64,000 nt of DNA, from assembly GCF_018394335.1 (NCBI RefSeq), contig NZ_CP074572.1:1426001-1490000 (forward strand). Direction: 5' to 3'. Below the pieces are notes generated by a model. That model ran no database searches. It was not told the origin of the DNA and saw only the letters and a list, made by a program, of their open reading frames with translations. Source of the DNA: Shewanella dokdonensis. Its GTDB lineage: Bacteria; Pseudomonadota; Gammaproteobacteria; Enterobacterales; Shewanellaceae. Positions 24,197-37,200 of the stretch are shown here, piece after piece; the stretch's first letter is position 1, and each line of letters opens with the position of its first letter. The translations under genes and the position numbers were made by a program.

Positions 24197-26633
24197 TCAG
24201 AACTCTGACTGCCCGCTCCCAGATGCGACCCCGAAAGGAACGGCAGTCATTTTGTGTTCTTCAAGCACCAACATGAAAAACTGTGGGAAATTAAACCGAT
24301 CGCGCATGTTTTGCGTATCACCAAAAGCATAATGGCGAGTTAACTGTGCCACCAGTTCACTGACATTGGCGTTCGCCTGCACATAATGACTCAGCTGGTT
24401 ACGTTCATCCAGCACATAGACATCCACCGCCTCATCACTTTGCTGCAAAAAATACTGCAGCATACCTTTCACGGCAAAATCACGGATCACCTGTGGCGCG
24501 TGTAAACTGGTTTTGCCGTTAATCATCTTATCGGGTGGTTGCTGCAAAGCGCCGCGGGCCATCTGTTCGTACAGTGATTTCACATCCGAAAGATCGCGGT
24601 AACTCATGCCTTTAGTATCAAAAAACAGCCCATAACGCTTATTGCGTAACTGCAATGGTTGCACCAAGGTACGGGTTGCCTGAGCATCCCGGATCAAGCG
24701 ATAAGTCTGCTTCAGCAAACGGCACACACAGTGTTCCAACTGGGGCTGCACTTTTTGGAAGCACTGACCACATCAAGCTCTACTTTATTGTTTCCACGTT
24801 TTAGTGCGGGTGCAATATAGCTTATCAGCTGTAATAACGCCTGCTCACCTTGGAAATTGTGACAGTGCCATTCGCCCCAAGAATTCAGGCTAATAAGGTG
24901 AATACTGCCTAATAGACATAACTGCTGCTGCCCCACAGATAACAGATTACTGCCAAGCAGATCCAGCATAATGCCCTGCCCTGACCACTCTGCCGTTGGG
25001 TCGTAGTCGAGGTTCAGCAGCAAGAGCAACTTACGGTAATGCCAAGGTTGGCATAGATCCATTTTAGAAACCCGCCAATGCCGATTGGCAATATGCGGTA
25101 ATAAACGCCGGGCCAACCTGCGTAACCGTCGACCACGGGCGTTACTGCGCCCATACTCATGCCAGCGAGTATGTGAGTCACACACGCCATTCAAACATGC
25201 CCATGCAATAAGTGACGCGGTATTGGCGGCTTTATAGATGGCAACTTCACCCAGAAACTGCCGAGGTTCCGGCGGTAAACGATATAGATAGCTCTTTTTT
25301 GCACCTGAGTGCTACGCACGACTGTCAGATGTTTCTCCGCTAAGCTCTGGCTCCACAAGGGATTGAGCCGCAAGATCTGCTGTTCATTATCACTGAAATA
25401 GGTGTGTAATTTGCGGGTCAGCAGCCCAAGGTCTTCAATCTTGAAGTGTTCACTCAAGCTATTGGAAGAAGCAAACCGCAGCAATGTCTGATAACTCACC
25501 AGCATTAGCTCGTTCAGTTGCGCATTGAACCATTGCAGTTCACCGCTATGCCAGTTGTGACAATTATCCAGGGTGGCGACCAGGCTATAAGGCCACTCCC
25601 AATCCAACACCATTTTACGCAGTTGCTGATAACGCCAGTCTTGAGGTTGCTGCTGATCGCTGAGCCGGATACCACATTTCAGATACAGACAGCGCCTAGC
25701 AATCTCCAACCGTCGACTATCGCCAACGCGCTCAAGATATTGCTCAATAAACTGGTAGAGCAACAGATAAGGGTCATTATCAATGGCGAAATCACCCGCC
25801 AGCGCTTTATCCCAGATAGCATCGGTGATCAACCGACTTGCCGGATACCCCTCAGCATAGGCTTCCAGCAACAAGACTTTCAGCAGTGCTTTATGCGGTT
25901 TTTCCAAGCCCTTATACAGTTGCCATAAGGAAGCACCGAAATATTCATTCGCCGGTAACCGATGCACATCGCCGAAAAACAGATATTCCGCTGCGGCCTG
26001 AGCCCCAGGCCACCAAGCAACTATCTTACCCGCTAAGCGAATATGACTACGGTAAAACTCTTCCAGTAACAACCAGTGTTGTGCCGTACCACAGTGCTCG
26101 TGTCCCAACACTTCCCATTCATTCTGGATACGTTCTTGGTAATCGCGGCTAAATTGGGTGGGATGAACCAAATAGAAGTTCACTTCAAAGTCAAAACCGG
26201 CAAACCAGTTTGTCAGCATGCGGCTCTTCTGTTGCAGGCGTTCAACCGCTTTCGACGCCAGTTCACAGTTATACACCAGCCACACGTCCACATCACTTTT
26301 AGGATGTTGACCGAAGCTGGCGGTACTGCCCATGGCATAAACCCCTTCCAGTGCTGGCTCCTCCTGAGCCTCAACTCTTACGGGTTCCAACTTAAACACA
26401 TCCAATGCCTGAATCTGGCCAGCAGTCAGTTCAAAATTAGTGACACCGCACGGCGTTGCCTCACCGTTATATCCTGGCAAGGACTGATGATGGTGATGCA
26501 CGAGATAGGGGATCAGCGTAAATAAGTGCTTTTGCAGCGGAGTAAATAGCGCGTGCGCCCGCGCCAACCGTACCTGATTAAGACGCTCGGCGATCTCAGC
26601 TTTTTGCTGGGTGGTATTGATCATCCGGACCAT
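24197..26633 (-). CDS. cyaA: Class I adenylate cyclase, frame broken twice
   Basis: About 812 residues after repair (E. coli about 848). It makes cAMP from ATP. The N-terminal catalytic domain holds YAMGSTASFGQHPKSDVDVW, with the Gly-Ser and Asp-x-Asp metal site of the nucleotidyltransferase fold. The first break is in the T6 run 25295-25300: one more base gives QVQKKSYLYRLPPEPRQFLG and joins the part with CDSHTRWHEYGR. The second is in the T5 run 24752-24756: one more base gives SASKKVQPQLEHCVC and joins the C-terminal regulatory region. Both are homopolymer losses and probably errors. An AGGGA site lies before ATG 26633. A CRP-like site lies between cyaA and hemC. Confidence 0.9.
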
Positions 26634-26693
26634 TATTTATCCCTAGGCGTAATGGTGAAATATGCTAGCACTTTTCACACAATGCGCAACAAA

Positions 26694-26709
26694 TGAGACA
26701 GAGATCACA
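26694..26709. promoter_or_regulatory. CRP-like site between cyaA and hemC
   Basis: TGAGA-CAGAGA-TCACA matches the CRP half-sites TGTGA-N6-TCACA at 9 of 10 positions. It lies 61 bases before the cyaA ATG and 117 before hemC. CRP-cAMP is known to repress cyaA in E. coli, so negative feedback on cyclase is a natural reading. Confidence 0.6.
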
Positions 26710-26825
26710 AATTTTGTCGATAAATAACCCGCTTAATTTCAAAGATTGAGCAATGACGCGTGCCATTATTTTTTTGGCAATGTTAGCATTGCCGCATTTA
26801 ACCTCTGTGACGGAAATATTCGGGC

Positions 26826-27757
26826 ATGTCTGAAAATTGTATTCGCATTGCAACACGCAAAAGTCCGCTGGCCATGTGGCAGGCTGAGTTTGTAAAAGCT
26901 GAGCTGGAAAAGATCCACCCTGGACTGGTAGTTGAACTGTTACCTATGAGCACCAAGGGTGATGTCATTCTTGATACGCCACTGGCTAAAGTCGGCGGTA
27001 AAGGACTGTTCGTTAAAGAACTGGAAGTTGCCATGCTGGAAGGACAGGCAGATATCGCCGTACATTCCATGAAAGATGTACCGGTAGAGTTTCCAGAAGG
27101 GCTCGGACTGGAAGTTATCTGCAAACGCGAAGATCCCCGCGATGCATTTGTGTCGAACAAATATCAACACTTGGAAGAGCTGCCACATGGTGCCGTCGTC
27201 GGGACTTCTAGTCTGCGGCGTCAATGCCAATTGCGCGAACGCCGTCCTGACCTAATTATCAAAGATCTGCGCGGTAACGTTGGCACCCGTCTTAGCAAGT
27301 TGGACGCGGGTGACTATGATGCCATCATTCTGGCCGCCGCCGGCCTTATCCGTTTGGAACTGAAAGACCGTATTGCCAGCTTTATCGCGGCAGAAATGTC
27401 TTTACCTGCCAATGGTCAAGGCGCGGTAGGTATTGAATGCCGCACGGATGACGAACGAGTCAAAGCCTTACTGGCACCGTTGGAACATAAAGAAACCCGT
27501 TATCGGGTGTTGGCAGAACGCGCCATGAATACCCGCCTAGAAGGGGTTGCCAAGTGCCTATTGGTGCTTATGCTGAAATCGATGGCGATGACATGCTGCT
27601 GCGTGGTTTGGTAGGCAATCCTGATGGTTCAGAGGTGATCCGTGGCGAAGTAAAAGGCCATAAACTGGACGCCGTAGCCTTGGGGAATAGCTTGGCAGAA
27701 GAACTGCTCAGTAAAGGTGCCAAAACCATCCTTGATGCGGTATATGGCAATAATTGA
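26826..27757 (+). CDS. hemC: Porphobilinogen deaminase, frame broken
   Basis: About 310 residues after repair (E. coli 313). It joins four porphobilinogens into hydroxymethylbilane. Motifs: [44 protein letters not shown]. The frame breaks in the G4 run 27543-27546. One more G restores [19 protein letters not shown] and the rest to the stop at 27755-27757. The Cys in GGCQVPIG carries the dipyrromethane cofactor, so the unrepaired frame would lose the cofactor site. hemC is the first gene of hemCDXY and diverges from cyaA. Confidence 0.93.
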
Positions 27758-27765
27758 GATCGCAC

Positions 27766-28491
27766 ATGAAAGTGCTACTCACTCGCCCACAAGGACGTAA
27801 CCAGTCGATGGAAGATGCCCTGCATCAGCAGGGTATCGCCTTCATGACCACACCGTTATTAGCAGTGGAACCCCTAAATGATCAACAAGGGCTGGCGCAA
27901 CTCCATGACGCCGACATAGTGATCTTTATCAGTACCAATGCGGTCGAATTTGCCAATCAACTTGTTGGCAACCATTGGCCTGCGGATAAACATTATCTGG
28001 CGGTCGGTGAAGCCACTTGCCAAGCAGTTAAAGACCTAGGCATTGAGGTACAGTCAGCCCCCACTGAATCACAACAGACAGAAGGCTTACTGACATTAGC
28101 ATTATTGCAGCCTGACCAAGTAACACAGCGCCATATTCTGATTATCCGGGGGCAAGGAGGACGCGAGGACTTAGGTGATGTTCTTCGCCAACGCGGCGCG
28201 CAACTGGATTACTGGGAAGTTTATCGGCGCGTCTGTCCTGCTTACAATGCCCAGCAACTACTGCAAAGCTGGCAAGCGTTTGGTATCGACACCATTCTCA
28301 TTACCAGCGGCGACATCCTAAAAAATCTGTTGAAACTGCTGCCAAAAGAGTATTTTCCTTGGTTGCGGGCATGTCATATCATAGTTCCCAGTACCCGGGT
28401 AGAACGTCAGGCGCTGGCGGCAGGGTTATCCCACGTCACCAATGCTTGCGCTGCTAACAGTCAGGCGATGCTCAACGCGCTGGCGCTGTAA
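27766..28491 (+). CDS. hemD: Uroporphyrinogen-III synthase
   Basis: About 241 residues starting MKVLLTRPQGRNQSMEDAL at ATG 27766; the TTG at 27754 is upstream but overlaps the hemC stop. Family features are the two-lobed fold with VIFISTNAVEF, HILIIRGQGGREDLGDVLRQRG and YWEVYRR, and the late ITSGDILKNLLKLL. It cyclises hydroxymethylbilane to uroporphyrinogen III. The fold is conserved better than the sequence, and the gene position after hemC settles the call. Confidence 0.93.
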   Translation: MKVLLTRPQGRNQSMEDALHQQGIAFMTTPLLAVEPLNDQQGLAQLHDADIVIFISTNAVEFANQLVGNHWPADKHYLAVGEATCQAVKDLGIEVQSAPTESQQTEGLLTLALLQPDQVTQRHILIIRGQGGREDLGDVLRQRGAQLDYWEVYRRVCPAYNAQQLLQSWQAFGIDTILITSGDILKNLLKLLPKEYFPWLRACHIIVPSTRVERQALAAGLSHVTNACAANSQAMLNALAL

Positions 28492-28531
28492 CGCAGCCTG
28501 GCCGCCCTATTATTGTTCAAGGACTGTTTTT

Positions 28532-29668
28532 ATGGACAACGAAAAGCCACAGGACGGGATGAGTTTGCCCGCCACCTCAGATGTACCACAGCCCGAGACA
28601 GCAACCACCAAGGTGCCGCCAGCGCCTAAAGCGAGTGGGCAACGACAAACAGGAAGTTCACTAACGCTACGTTTGGTACTGCTATTTGCCTTGGTATTAG
28701 CACTGTTGGCCTGTTCAGCAAGTGGCTATCTATACTGGCAACTACTGCAACAGTCGCAACAATTGACGACCTCGACCGCCGCCATGCAACAAGCACTGCA
28801 AACTCCGGCGCAAGGGATCAAACAACTGGACGCACAGTTACGGCAGGCTGAACAAAAAGACAGCACGCAGCAAACCACCATTGAGCAGCTACAGCAAAAC
28901 CAGCTACAGCTACAAGACAAGATAGCAACGCTGGCGCAGCGCCATCCCAACCATTGGCTAGCAGCAGAAGCAGAATATCTAGTACGCATCGCAGGACGTA
29001 AGCTATGGCTGGAAAAAGATCCGCAAACAGCAGCGGGATTGTTGCAGGCCGCCGATGAACGTATCGCCGCAATGCAAGAACCCTCGCTAACACCGCTGCG
29101 CAAAGCATTGGCACAAGATATCGCCAAGGTGCAAGAGATCAAGAATGTCGACATCGCGGGCACAGTGTTCACCCTAGACGGCATTATTGGCAAACTGGAT
29201 AAAATGCCGTTACATCAATTAGGCGAAGCCGAGCAGACACCTACAGATGATAAACAAATGTCGGCCTCGGTGGCTGATTGGAAGAGCAATCTCGCCAAAA
29301 CTTGGAAAGCTTTGACTGAGGACTTCTTTACCATCCGCAAGATTAATACAGATATCACCCCGCTGTTATCACCTAAGCAGGAATGGTATCTGGAAGAGAA
29401 TATCCGCAATAAATTGCTACAGGCACAATTAGCACTGTACCAATACAATGCGTTGAATTATCGGCAATCCATTACCATGGCACGGAAATGGATCCAGCAA
29501 TATTATGATTTAGAAGATGAGCACACTCAGGAAGTGTTACAGGCATTAGATGCCTTAGCGAACCTAACACTTGACCCAATCAACGTGCAGCAATTCCAAG
29601 CCAGTGCCCAGCTTAAACAGTTAGTCACCTATGGTCGGCTTATACCGGCAACGGAGGCTGAACAATGA
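28532..29668 (+). CDS. hemX: HemX membrane protein
   Basis: 378 residues from ATG 28532, which has AAGGA 8 bases upstream; the longer frame from 28442 lies in hemD. A Pro/Ala-rich cytoplasmic head precedes one membrane segment (LTLRLVLLFALVLALLACSASGYLYW). A long periplasmic coiled coil (LDAQLRQAEQKDSTQQTTIEQLQQNQLQLQ in positions about 95-130) and a helical domain follow. Members are called uroporphyrinogen-III methyltransferase-like, but they lack the methyltransferase fold, and the role in heme synthesis is unclear. It overlaps hemY by 4 bases. Confidence 0.9.
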   Translation: MDNEKPQDGMSLPATSDVPQPETATTKVPPAPKASGQRQTGSSLTLRLVLLFALVLALLACSASGYLYWQLLQQSQQLTTSTAAMQQALQTPAQGIKQLDAQLRQAEQKDSTQQTTIEQLQQNQLQLQDKIATLAQRHPNHWLAAEAEYLVRIAGRKLWLEKDPQTAAGLLQAADERIAAMQEPSLTPLRKALAQDIAKVQEIKNVDIAGTVFTLDGIIGKLDKMPLHQLGEAEQTPTDDKQMSASVADWKSNLAKTWKALTEDFFTIRKINTDITPLLSPKQEWYLEENIRNKLLQAQLALYQYNALNYRQSITMARKWIQQYYDLEDEHTQEVLQALDALANLTLDPINVQQFQASAQLKQLVTYGRLIPATEAEQ

Positions 29669-30837
29669 TCAGAGCACTGGTTTACCTACTGATTATTCTG
29701 GTAGGTCTTTGCCTCAGTCCTTTTATAGTTGGGAAAAGTGGCTATGTATATGTTGCATTTCTCGACTGGCAACTAGAAACCACGGTTGCCTTTGCAGTCA
29801 TCGCCATGGTGGTGTTTTATGGACTATTGCAGTTACTGGAATGGGTGTTAGTCGGGGTATTCCATCTTATTCTCAGCAGCCGCTATCTTCCGCAACGCTG
29901 GCGCCGTAATGCTGCCCGCAAGCATACGTTAGTGGGTGCGTTGGCATTGGCAGAAGAAGATTGGCCAGCCGCTGAACGCGCGATGCGTAAAGGTGCCGAA
30001 CAAGGAGAAATTCCAGCACTTAATTATCTGGCCGCCGCTAGGGCTGCCCAATATCAGTTAAAGACAGAAGCCAGAGACGCCTACCTAGATAAAGCAGCCA
30101 CCTTACCTATGGCAACCACGGCGGTAACAACCACCCGCATCCGCTATTTACTGCGCCAAGGCGAAGTCAGTGCTGCCAGAGAATTGCTGGATAAACTACA
30201 ACCTAGCAGCAAGAGTAAAATTCCAGTACTCAAACTGGCTACTGAACTATACCGCGCTCAACAAGACTGGCAATCACTGAAATTACTGCTTCCTGCACTG
30301 CTCAAACGTAAAGTGCTTAGCGATGACGAATGGCATCAACTTAGCGTAACGGTAAATACCAAACTATTGCGCCAAGCCGCCAATGTCAGTGAACCAGAGT
30401 TAGAAAAATGCTGGCAATGGCTTAGTCGGGCAGAACGAAATGAAGATGCCAACCTCGCGGCTTATGCCAGCGGCTTGAATCAACACGGCAAACATGGCAC
30501 AGCCATCAAGTTGCTGAGCAAACAACTGAAAAAAGACACATCCGCCGCCATCTTTGATACCACAGCCGAAATTTGGCAAACCGAAGATACAGAACTACTG
30601 GCATTACTACAAAAATTACAGCCTAAGCTAGAAAACCATGCAGACTACCAACACTGTATGGCAACAATATATGAAAAAGCCCGTGATTTCGCTGCGGCAA
30701 AAGAAGCTTGGCAATTACTGTGTAAGCTATCTCCAGCACCTCACTACTGGTATGCACTCGGAGCATTACAAGAGCAATTAGGTGACAATGGCGCGGCATT
30801 AGTAAGTTACAAACAAGCAGCCAAAAAAGCCGATTAA
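29665..30837 (+). CDS. hemY: HemY membrane protein with TPR repeats
   Basis: 390 residues. Two N-terminal membrane helices (ALVYLLIILVGLCLSPFIVG and the segment near FAVIAMVVFYGLLQLLEWV) make up the HemY_N domain. The rest is helical TPR-like repeats, for example AAEIWQTEDTELLALLQKLQ and ALGALQEQLGDNGAALVSYK. It is unrelated to the protoporphyrinogen oxidase also called HemY. It overlaps hemX at ATGA and ends the hem operon before a strong terminator. Confidence 0.92.
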   Translation: MIRALVYLLIILVGLCLSPFIVGKSGYVYVAFLDWQLETTVAFAVIAMVVFYGLLQLLEWVLVGVFHLILSSRYLPQRWRRNAARKHTLVGALALAEEDWPAAERAMRKGAEQGEIPALNYLAAARAAQYQLKTEARDAYLDKAATLPMATTAVTTTRIRYLLRQGEVSAARELLDKLQPSSKSKIPVLKLATELYRAQQDWQSLKLLLPALLKRKVLSDDEWHQLSVTVNTKLLRQAANVSEPELEKCWQWLSRAERNEDANLAAYASGLNQHGKHGTAIKLLSKQLKKDTSAAIFDTTAEIWQTEDTELLALLQKLQPKLENHADYQHCMATIYEKARDFAAAKEAWQLLCKLSPAPHYWYALGALQEQLGDNGAALVSYKQAAKKAD

Positions 30838-30862
30838 AAGTGCATGATTTGTTATTTATCAG

Positions 30863-30889
30863 GCCGCTAATTTGTTAGCGGCTTTTTTT
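30863..30889 (+). terminator. Rho-independent terminator of the hem operon
   Basis: Perfect 8-bp stem GCCGCTAA / TTAGCGGC with a 4-base loop, followed by seven T. It lies 25 bases after the hemY stop. Confidence 0.92.
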
Positions 30890-31207
30890 GGCAAAAAGAT
30901 CAACCTTCCGTTTTCACCACCCAATAACGGATAGAGTAAATGCATGTTTACTTAACTATCTAATTTTAATGATCTTTATCACACTAAAGTTAGGCATGGA
31001 AATATTCATAAAAAATACACAATAGCCATTTTATCACACTGTTTTATAAAGATTTTATTGTGTGTCAATAAATTGACATTAATCAATTAATAACCTAACA
31101 TTTCCACAAAGCTGTGAAAGACGCACTAAAATTTATAGGCATCTCTAACAATTTATTATCAATTCAGTAGGCCACTATGGACGGCCTATAGTGGGGCAGT
31201 GGACAGT
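30890..31207 (+). promoter_or_regulatory. AT-rich upstream region of the adhesin gene
   Basis: About 318 bases without a gene before the adhesin ATG. The region is clearly AT-rich and should hold the promoter. A CRP-like site AATGA-TCTTTA-TCACA (8 of 10) lies at 30968-30983. No clear -10/-35 pair could be chosen with confidence. No strong ribosome-binding site precedes the start. Confidence 0.45.
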
Positions 31208-34200
31208 ATGAATACCTTAATTACCCAACAAGACAGTCAAATCAAAAACTTGAATGGACAAATCGCGGTTGTTATCAATGGCGAACGACATTTGGTTAAA
31301 GAAGGTGAATTCATTCCCAAAGGAGCTGAATTGATCTTAAGTGATAATGCCAGTGTCAACCTCGTTCAGGCTGATGGTAACAGCGTCATGGTTGATGGTA
31401 CTGCACAGCAGGGAGAGCAAGGAGAAACTGCCGCCACTGATGCAGAAATCCAGCAACTACAAGATTTGATTGCTGCGGGAGAGGATCCTACAGCTAACCT
31501 GCCAGAAACCGCTGCCGGTAATGAAATCTCTGGAGGTGGTGACTCCGGCTATGTAGCGGTTACTCGTGATGGCAGCGAAGTACTCGCAAGTTCTGGCTAC
31601 GATACCGCAACGTTTACATTGGATAATACAAATCCACCAGACGACGTTCAACCTACTCTCATCCAAGTGCTTCCACCAAGCGTAGTTTCTTTAAGCGCCC
31701 CCGCGCAGGTCGATGAAGGCGGTCAGATCACTTACAGCGCCAGCGTTAACAACGTGCCGCAGTCTGACTTGGTACTGACCCTGTCTAACGGGGCCACCAT
31801 CACCATCGCGGCCGGCCAGAGCACTGGCACCGTCACCGTGGATGCACCGAGCGATGATGTTTATCAGGACGGTGAAACCTTGACCGTCAATGTCACTGGC
31901 AGCACCGGCGGTAACTATGAAAACCTCGACCTGGGCAACAGCGTTGACACCCAGGTGAACGACACCATTGATACCACCACCGTCACCCTGACCGCCCCCG
32001 CGCAGGTCGATGAAGGCGGTCAGATCACTTACAGCGCCAGCGTTAACAACGTGCCGCAGTCTGACTTGGTGCTGACCCTGTCTAACGGGGCCACCATCAC
32101 CATCGCGGCTGGCCAGAGCACTGGCACCGTCACCGTGGATGCACCGAGCGATGATGTTTATCAGGACGGTGAAACCTTGACCGTCAATGTCACTGGCAGC
32201 ACCGGCGGTAACTATGAAAACCTCGACCTGGGCAACAGCGTTGACACCCAGGTGAACGACACCATTGATACCACCACCGTCACCCTGAGCGCCCCCGCGC
32301 AGGTCGATGAAGGCGGCCAGATCACTTACAGCGCCAGCGTTAACAACGTGCCGCAGTCTGACTTGGTGCTGACCCTGTCTAACGGGGCCACCATCACCAT
32401 CGCGGCCGGCCAGAGCACTGGCACCGTCACCGTGGATGCACCGAGCGATGATGTTTATCAGGACGGTGAAACCTTGACCGTCAATGTCACTGGCAGCACC
32501 GGCGGTAACTATGAAAACCTCGACCTGGGCAACAGCGTTGACACCCAGGTGAACGACACCATTGATACCACCACCGTCACCCTGACCGCCCCCGCGCAGG
32601 TCGATGAAGGCGGTCAGATCACTTACAGCGCCAGCGTTAACAACGTGCCGCAGTCTGACTTGGTGCTGACCCTGTCTAACGGGGCCACCATCACCATCGC
32701 GGCTGGCCAGAGCACTGGCACCGTCACCGTGGATGCACCGAGCGATGATGTTTATCAGGACGGTGAAACCTTGACCGTCAATGTCACTGGCAGCACCGGC
32801 GGTAACTATGAAAACCTCGACCTGGGCAACAGCGTTGACACCCAGGTGAACGACACCATTGATACCACCACCGTCACCCTGAGCGCCCCCGCGCAGGTCG
32901 ATGAAGGCGGCCAGATCACTTACAGCGCCAGCGTTAACAACGTGCCGCAGTCTGACTTGGTGCTGACCCTGTCTAACGGGGCCACCATCACCATCGCGGC
33001 CGGCCAGAGCACTGGCACCGTCACCGTGGATGCACCGAGCGATGATGTTTATCAGGACGGTGAAACCTTGACCGTCAATGTCACTGGCAGCACCGGCGGT
33101 AACTATGAAAACCTCGACCTGGGCAACAGCGTTGACACCCAGGTGAACGACACCATTGATACCACCACCGTCACCCTGACCGCGCCCGCGCAGGTCGATG
33201 AAGGCGGTCAGATCACTTACAGCGCCAGCGTTAACAACGTGCCGCAGTCTGACTTGGTGCTGACCCTGTCTAACGGGGCCACCATCACCATCGCGGCCGG
33301 CCAGAGCACTGGCACCGTCACCGTGGATGCACCGAGCGATGATGTTTATCAGGACGGTGAAACCTTGACCGTCAATGTCACTGGCAGCACCGGCGGTAAC
33401 TATGAAAACCTCGACCTGGGCAACAGCGTTGACACCCAGGTGAACGACACCATTGATACCACCACCGTCACCCTGACCGCGCCTGAGCAGGTCAATGAAG
33501 GCGGTCAGATCACTTACAGCGCCAGCGTTAACAACGTGCCGCAGTCTGACTTGGTACTGACCCTGTCTAACGGGGCCACCATCACCATCGCGGCTGGCCA
33601 GAGCACTGGCACCGTCACCGTGGATGCACCGAGCGATGATGTTTATCAGGACGGCGAAACCTTGACCGTCAATGTCACTGGCAGCACCGGTGGCAACTAT
33701 GAAAACCTCGACCTGGGCAACAGCGTTGACACCCAGGTGAACGACACCATTGATACCACCACCGTCACCCTGACCGCCCCGGCGCAGGTCGATGAAGGCG
33801 GTCAGATCACTTACAGCGCCAGCGTTAACAACGTGCCGCAGTCTGACTTGGTACTGACCCTGTCTAACGGGGCCACCATCACCATCGCGGCTGACCAGAG
33901 CACTGGCACCGTCACCGTGGATGCACCGAGCGATGATGTTTATCAGGACGGTGAAACCTTGACCGTCAATGTCACTGGCAGCACCGGCGGTAACTATGAA
34001 AACCTCGACCTGGGCAACAGCGTTGACACCCAGGTGAACGACACCATTGATACCACCACCGTCACCCTGACCGCCCCCGCGCAGGTCGATGAAGGCGGCC
34101 AGATCACTTACAGCGCCAGCGTTAACAACGTGCCGCAGTCTGACTTGGTGCTGACCCTGTCTAACGGGGCCACCATCACCATCGCGGCCGGCCAGAGCAC

Positions 34201-37200
34201 TGGCACCGTCACCGTGGATGCACCGAGCGATGATGTTTATCAGGACGGCGAAACCTTGACCGTCAATGTCACTGGCAGCACCGGCGGTAACTATGAAAAC
34301 CTCGACCTGGGCAACAGCGTTGACACCCAGGTGAACGACACCATTGATACCACCACCGTCACCCTGACCGCGCCTGAGCAGGTCAATGAAGGCGGTCAGA
34401 TCACTTACAGCGCCAGCGTTAACAACGTGCCGCAGTCTGACTTGGTGCTGACCCTGTCTAACGGGGCCACCATCACCATCGCGGCTGGCCAGAGCACTGG
34501 CACCGTCACCGTGGATGCACCGAGCGATGATGTTTATCAGGACGGCGAAACCTTGACCGTCAATGTCACTGGCAGCACCGGCGGTAACTATGAAAACCTC
34601 GACCTGGGCAACAGCGTTGACACCCAGGTGAACGACACCATTGATACCACCACCGTCACCCTGACCGCGCCTGAGCAGGTCAATGAAGGCGGTCAGATCA
34701 CTTACAGCGCCAGCGTTAACAACGTGCCGCAGTCTGACTTGGTGCTGACCCTGTCTAACGGGGCCACCATCACCATCGCGGCCGGCCAGAGCACTGGCAC
34801 CGTCACCGTGGATGCACCGAGCGATGATGTTTATCAGGACGGTGAAACCTTGACCGTCAATGTCACTGGCAGCACCGGCGGTAACTATGAAAACCTCGAC
34901 CTGGGCAACAGCGTTGACACCCAGGTGAACGACACCATTGATACCACCACCGTCACCCTGACCGCCCCCGCGCAGGTCGATGAAGGCGGTCAGATCACTT
35001 ACAGCGCCAGCGTTAACAACGTGCCGCAGTCTGACTTGGTACTGACCCTGTCTAACGGGGCCACCATCACCATCGCGGCCGGCCAGAGCACTGGCACCGT
35101 CACCGTGGATGCACCGAGCGATGATGTTTATCAGGACGGTGAAACCTTGACCGTCAATGTCACTGGCAGCACCGGCGGTAACTATGAAAACCTCGACCTG
35201 GGCAACAGCGTTGACACCCAGGTGAACGACACCATTGATACCACCACCGTCACCCTGACCGCCCCCGCGCAGGTCGATGAAGGCGGTCAGATCACTTACA
35301 GCGCCAGCGTTAACAACGTGCCGCAGTCTGACTTGGTGCTGACCCTGTCTAACGGGGCCACCATCACCATCGCGGCCGGCCAGAGCACTGGCACCGTCAC
35401 CGTGGATGCACCGAGCGATGATGTTTATCAGGACGGCGAAACCTTGACCGTCAATGTCACTGGCAGCACCGGCGGTAACTATGAAAACCTCGACCTGGGC
35501 AACAGCGTTGACACCCAGGTGAACGACACCATTGATACCACCACCGTCACCCTGACCGCGCCTGAGCAGGTCAATGAAGGCGGTCAGATCACTTACAGCG
35601 CCAGCGTTAACAACGTGCCGCAGTCTGACTTGGTGCTGACCCTGTCTAACGGGGCCACCATCACCATCGCGGCTGGCCAGAGCACTGGCACCGTCACCGT
35701 GGATGCACCGAGCGATGATGTTTATCAGGACGGCGAAACCTTGACCGTCAATGTCACTGGCAGCACCGGCGGTAACTATGAAAACCTCGACCTGGGCAAC
35801 AGCGTTGACACCCAGGTGAACGACACCATTGATACCACCACCGTCACCCTGACCGCGCCTGAGCAGGTCAATGAAGGCGGTCAGATCACTTACAGCGCCA
35901 GCGTTAACAACGTGCCGCAGTCTGACTTGGTGCTGACCCTGTCTAACGGGGCCACCATCACCATCGCGGCCGGCCAGAGCACTGGCACCGTCACCGTGGA
36001 TGCACCGAGCGATGATGTTTATCAGGACGGTGAAACCTTGACCGTCAATGTCACTGGCAGCACCGGCGGTAACTATGAAAACCTCGACCTGGGCAACAGC
36101 GTTGACACCCAGGTGAACGACACCATTGATACCACCACCGTCACCCTGACCGCCCCCGCGCAGGTCGATGAAGGCGGCCAGATCACTTACAGCGCCAGCG
36201 TTAACAACGTGCCGCAGTCTGACTTGGTACTGACCCTGTCTAACGGGGCCACCATCACCATCGCGGCCGGCCAGAGCACTGGCACCGTCACCGTGGATGC
36301 ACCGAGCGATGATGTTTATCAGGACGGCGAAACCTTGACCGTCAATGTCACTGGCAGCACCGGCGGCAACTATGAAAACCTCGACCTGGGCAACAGCGTT
36401 GACACCCAGGTGAACGACACCATTGATACCACCACCGTCACCCTGACCGCGCCCGCGCAGGTCGATGAAGGCGGTCAGATCACTTACAGCGCCAGCGTTA
36501 ACAACGTGCCGCAGTCTGACTTGGTGCTGACCCTGTCTAACGGGGCCACCATCACCATCGCGGCCGGCCAGAGCACTGGCACCGTCACCGTGGATGCACC
36601 GAGCGATGATGTTTATCAGGACGGTGAAACCTTGACCGTCAATGTCACTGGCAGCACCGGCGGTAACTATGAAAACCTCGACCTGGGCAACAGCGTTGAC
36701 ACCCAGGTGAACGACACCATTGATACCACCACCGTCACCCTGACCGCGCCTGAGCAGGTCAATGAAGGCGGTCAGATCACTTACAGCGCCAGCGTTAACA
36801 ACGTGCCGCAGTCTGACTTGGTACTGACCCTGTCTAACGGGGCCACCATCACCATCGCGGCTGGCCAGAGCACTGGCACCGTCACCGTGGATGCACCGAG
36901 CGATGATGTTTATCAGGACGGTGAAACCTTGACCGTCAATGTCACTGGCAGCACCGGCGGTAACTATGAAAACCTCGACCTGGGCAACAGCGTTGACACC
37001 CAGGTGAACGACACCATTGATACCACCACCGTCACCCTGACCGCCCCCGCGCAGGTCGATGAAGGCGGCCAGATCACTTACAGCGCCAGCGTTAACAACG
37101 TGCCGCAGTCTGACTTGGTACTGACCCTGTCTAACGGGGCCACCATCACCATCGCGGCTGGCCAGAGCACTGGCACCGTCACCGTGGATGCACCGAGCGA

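Noticed and set aside
24197..25194. Two separate small genes downstream of cyaA
   Set aside because: Both are cyaA segments displaced by single-base losses in T runs; joined, they give a normal adenylate cyclase.
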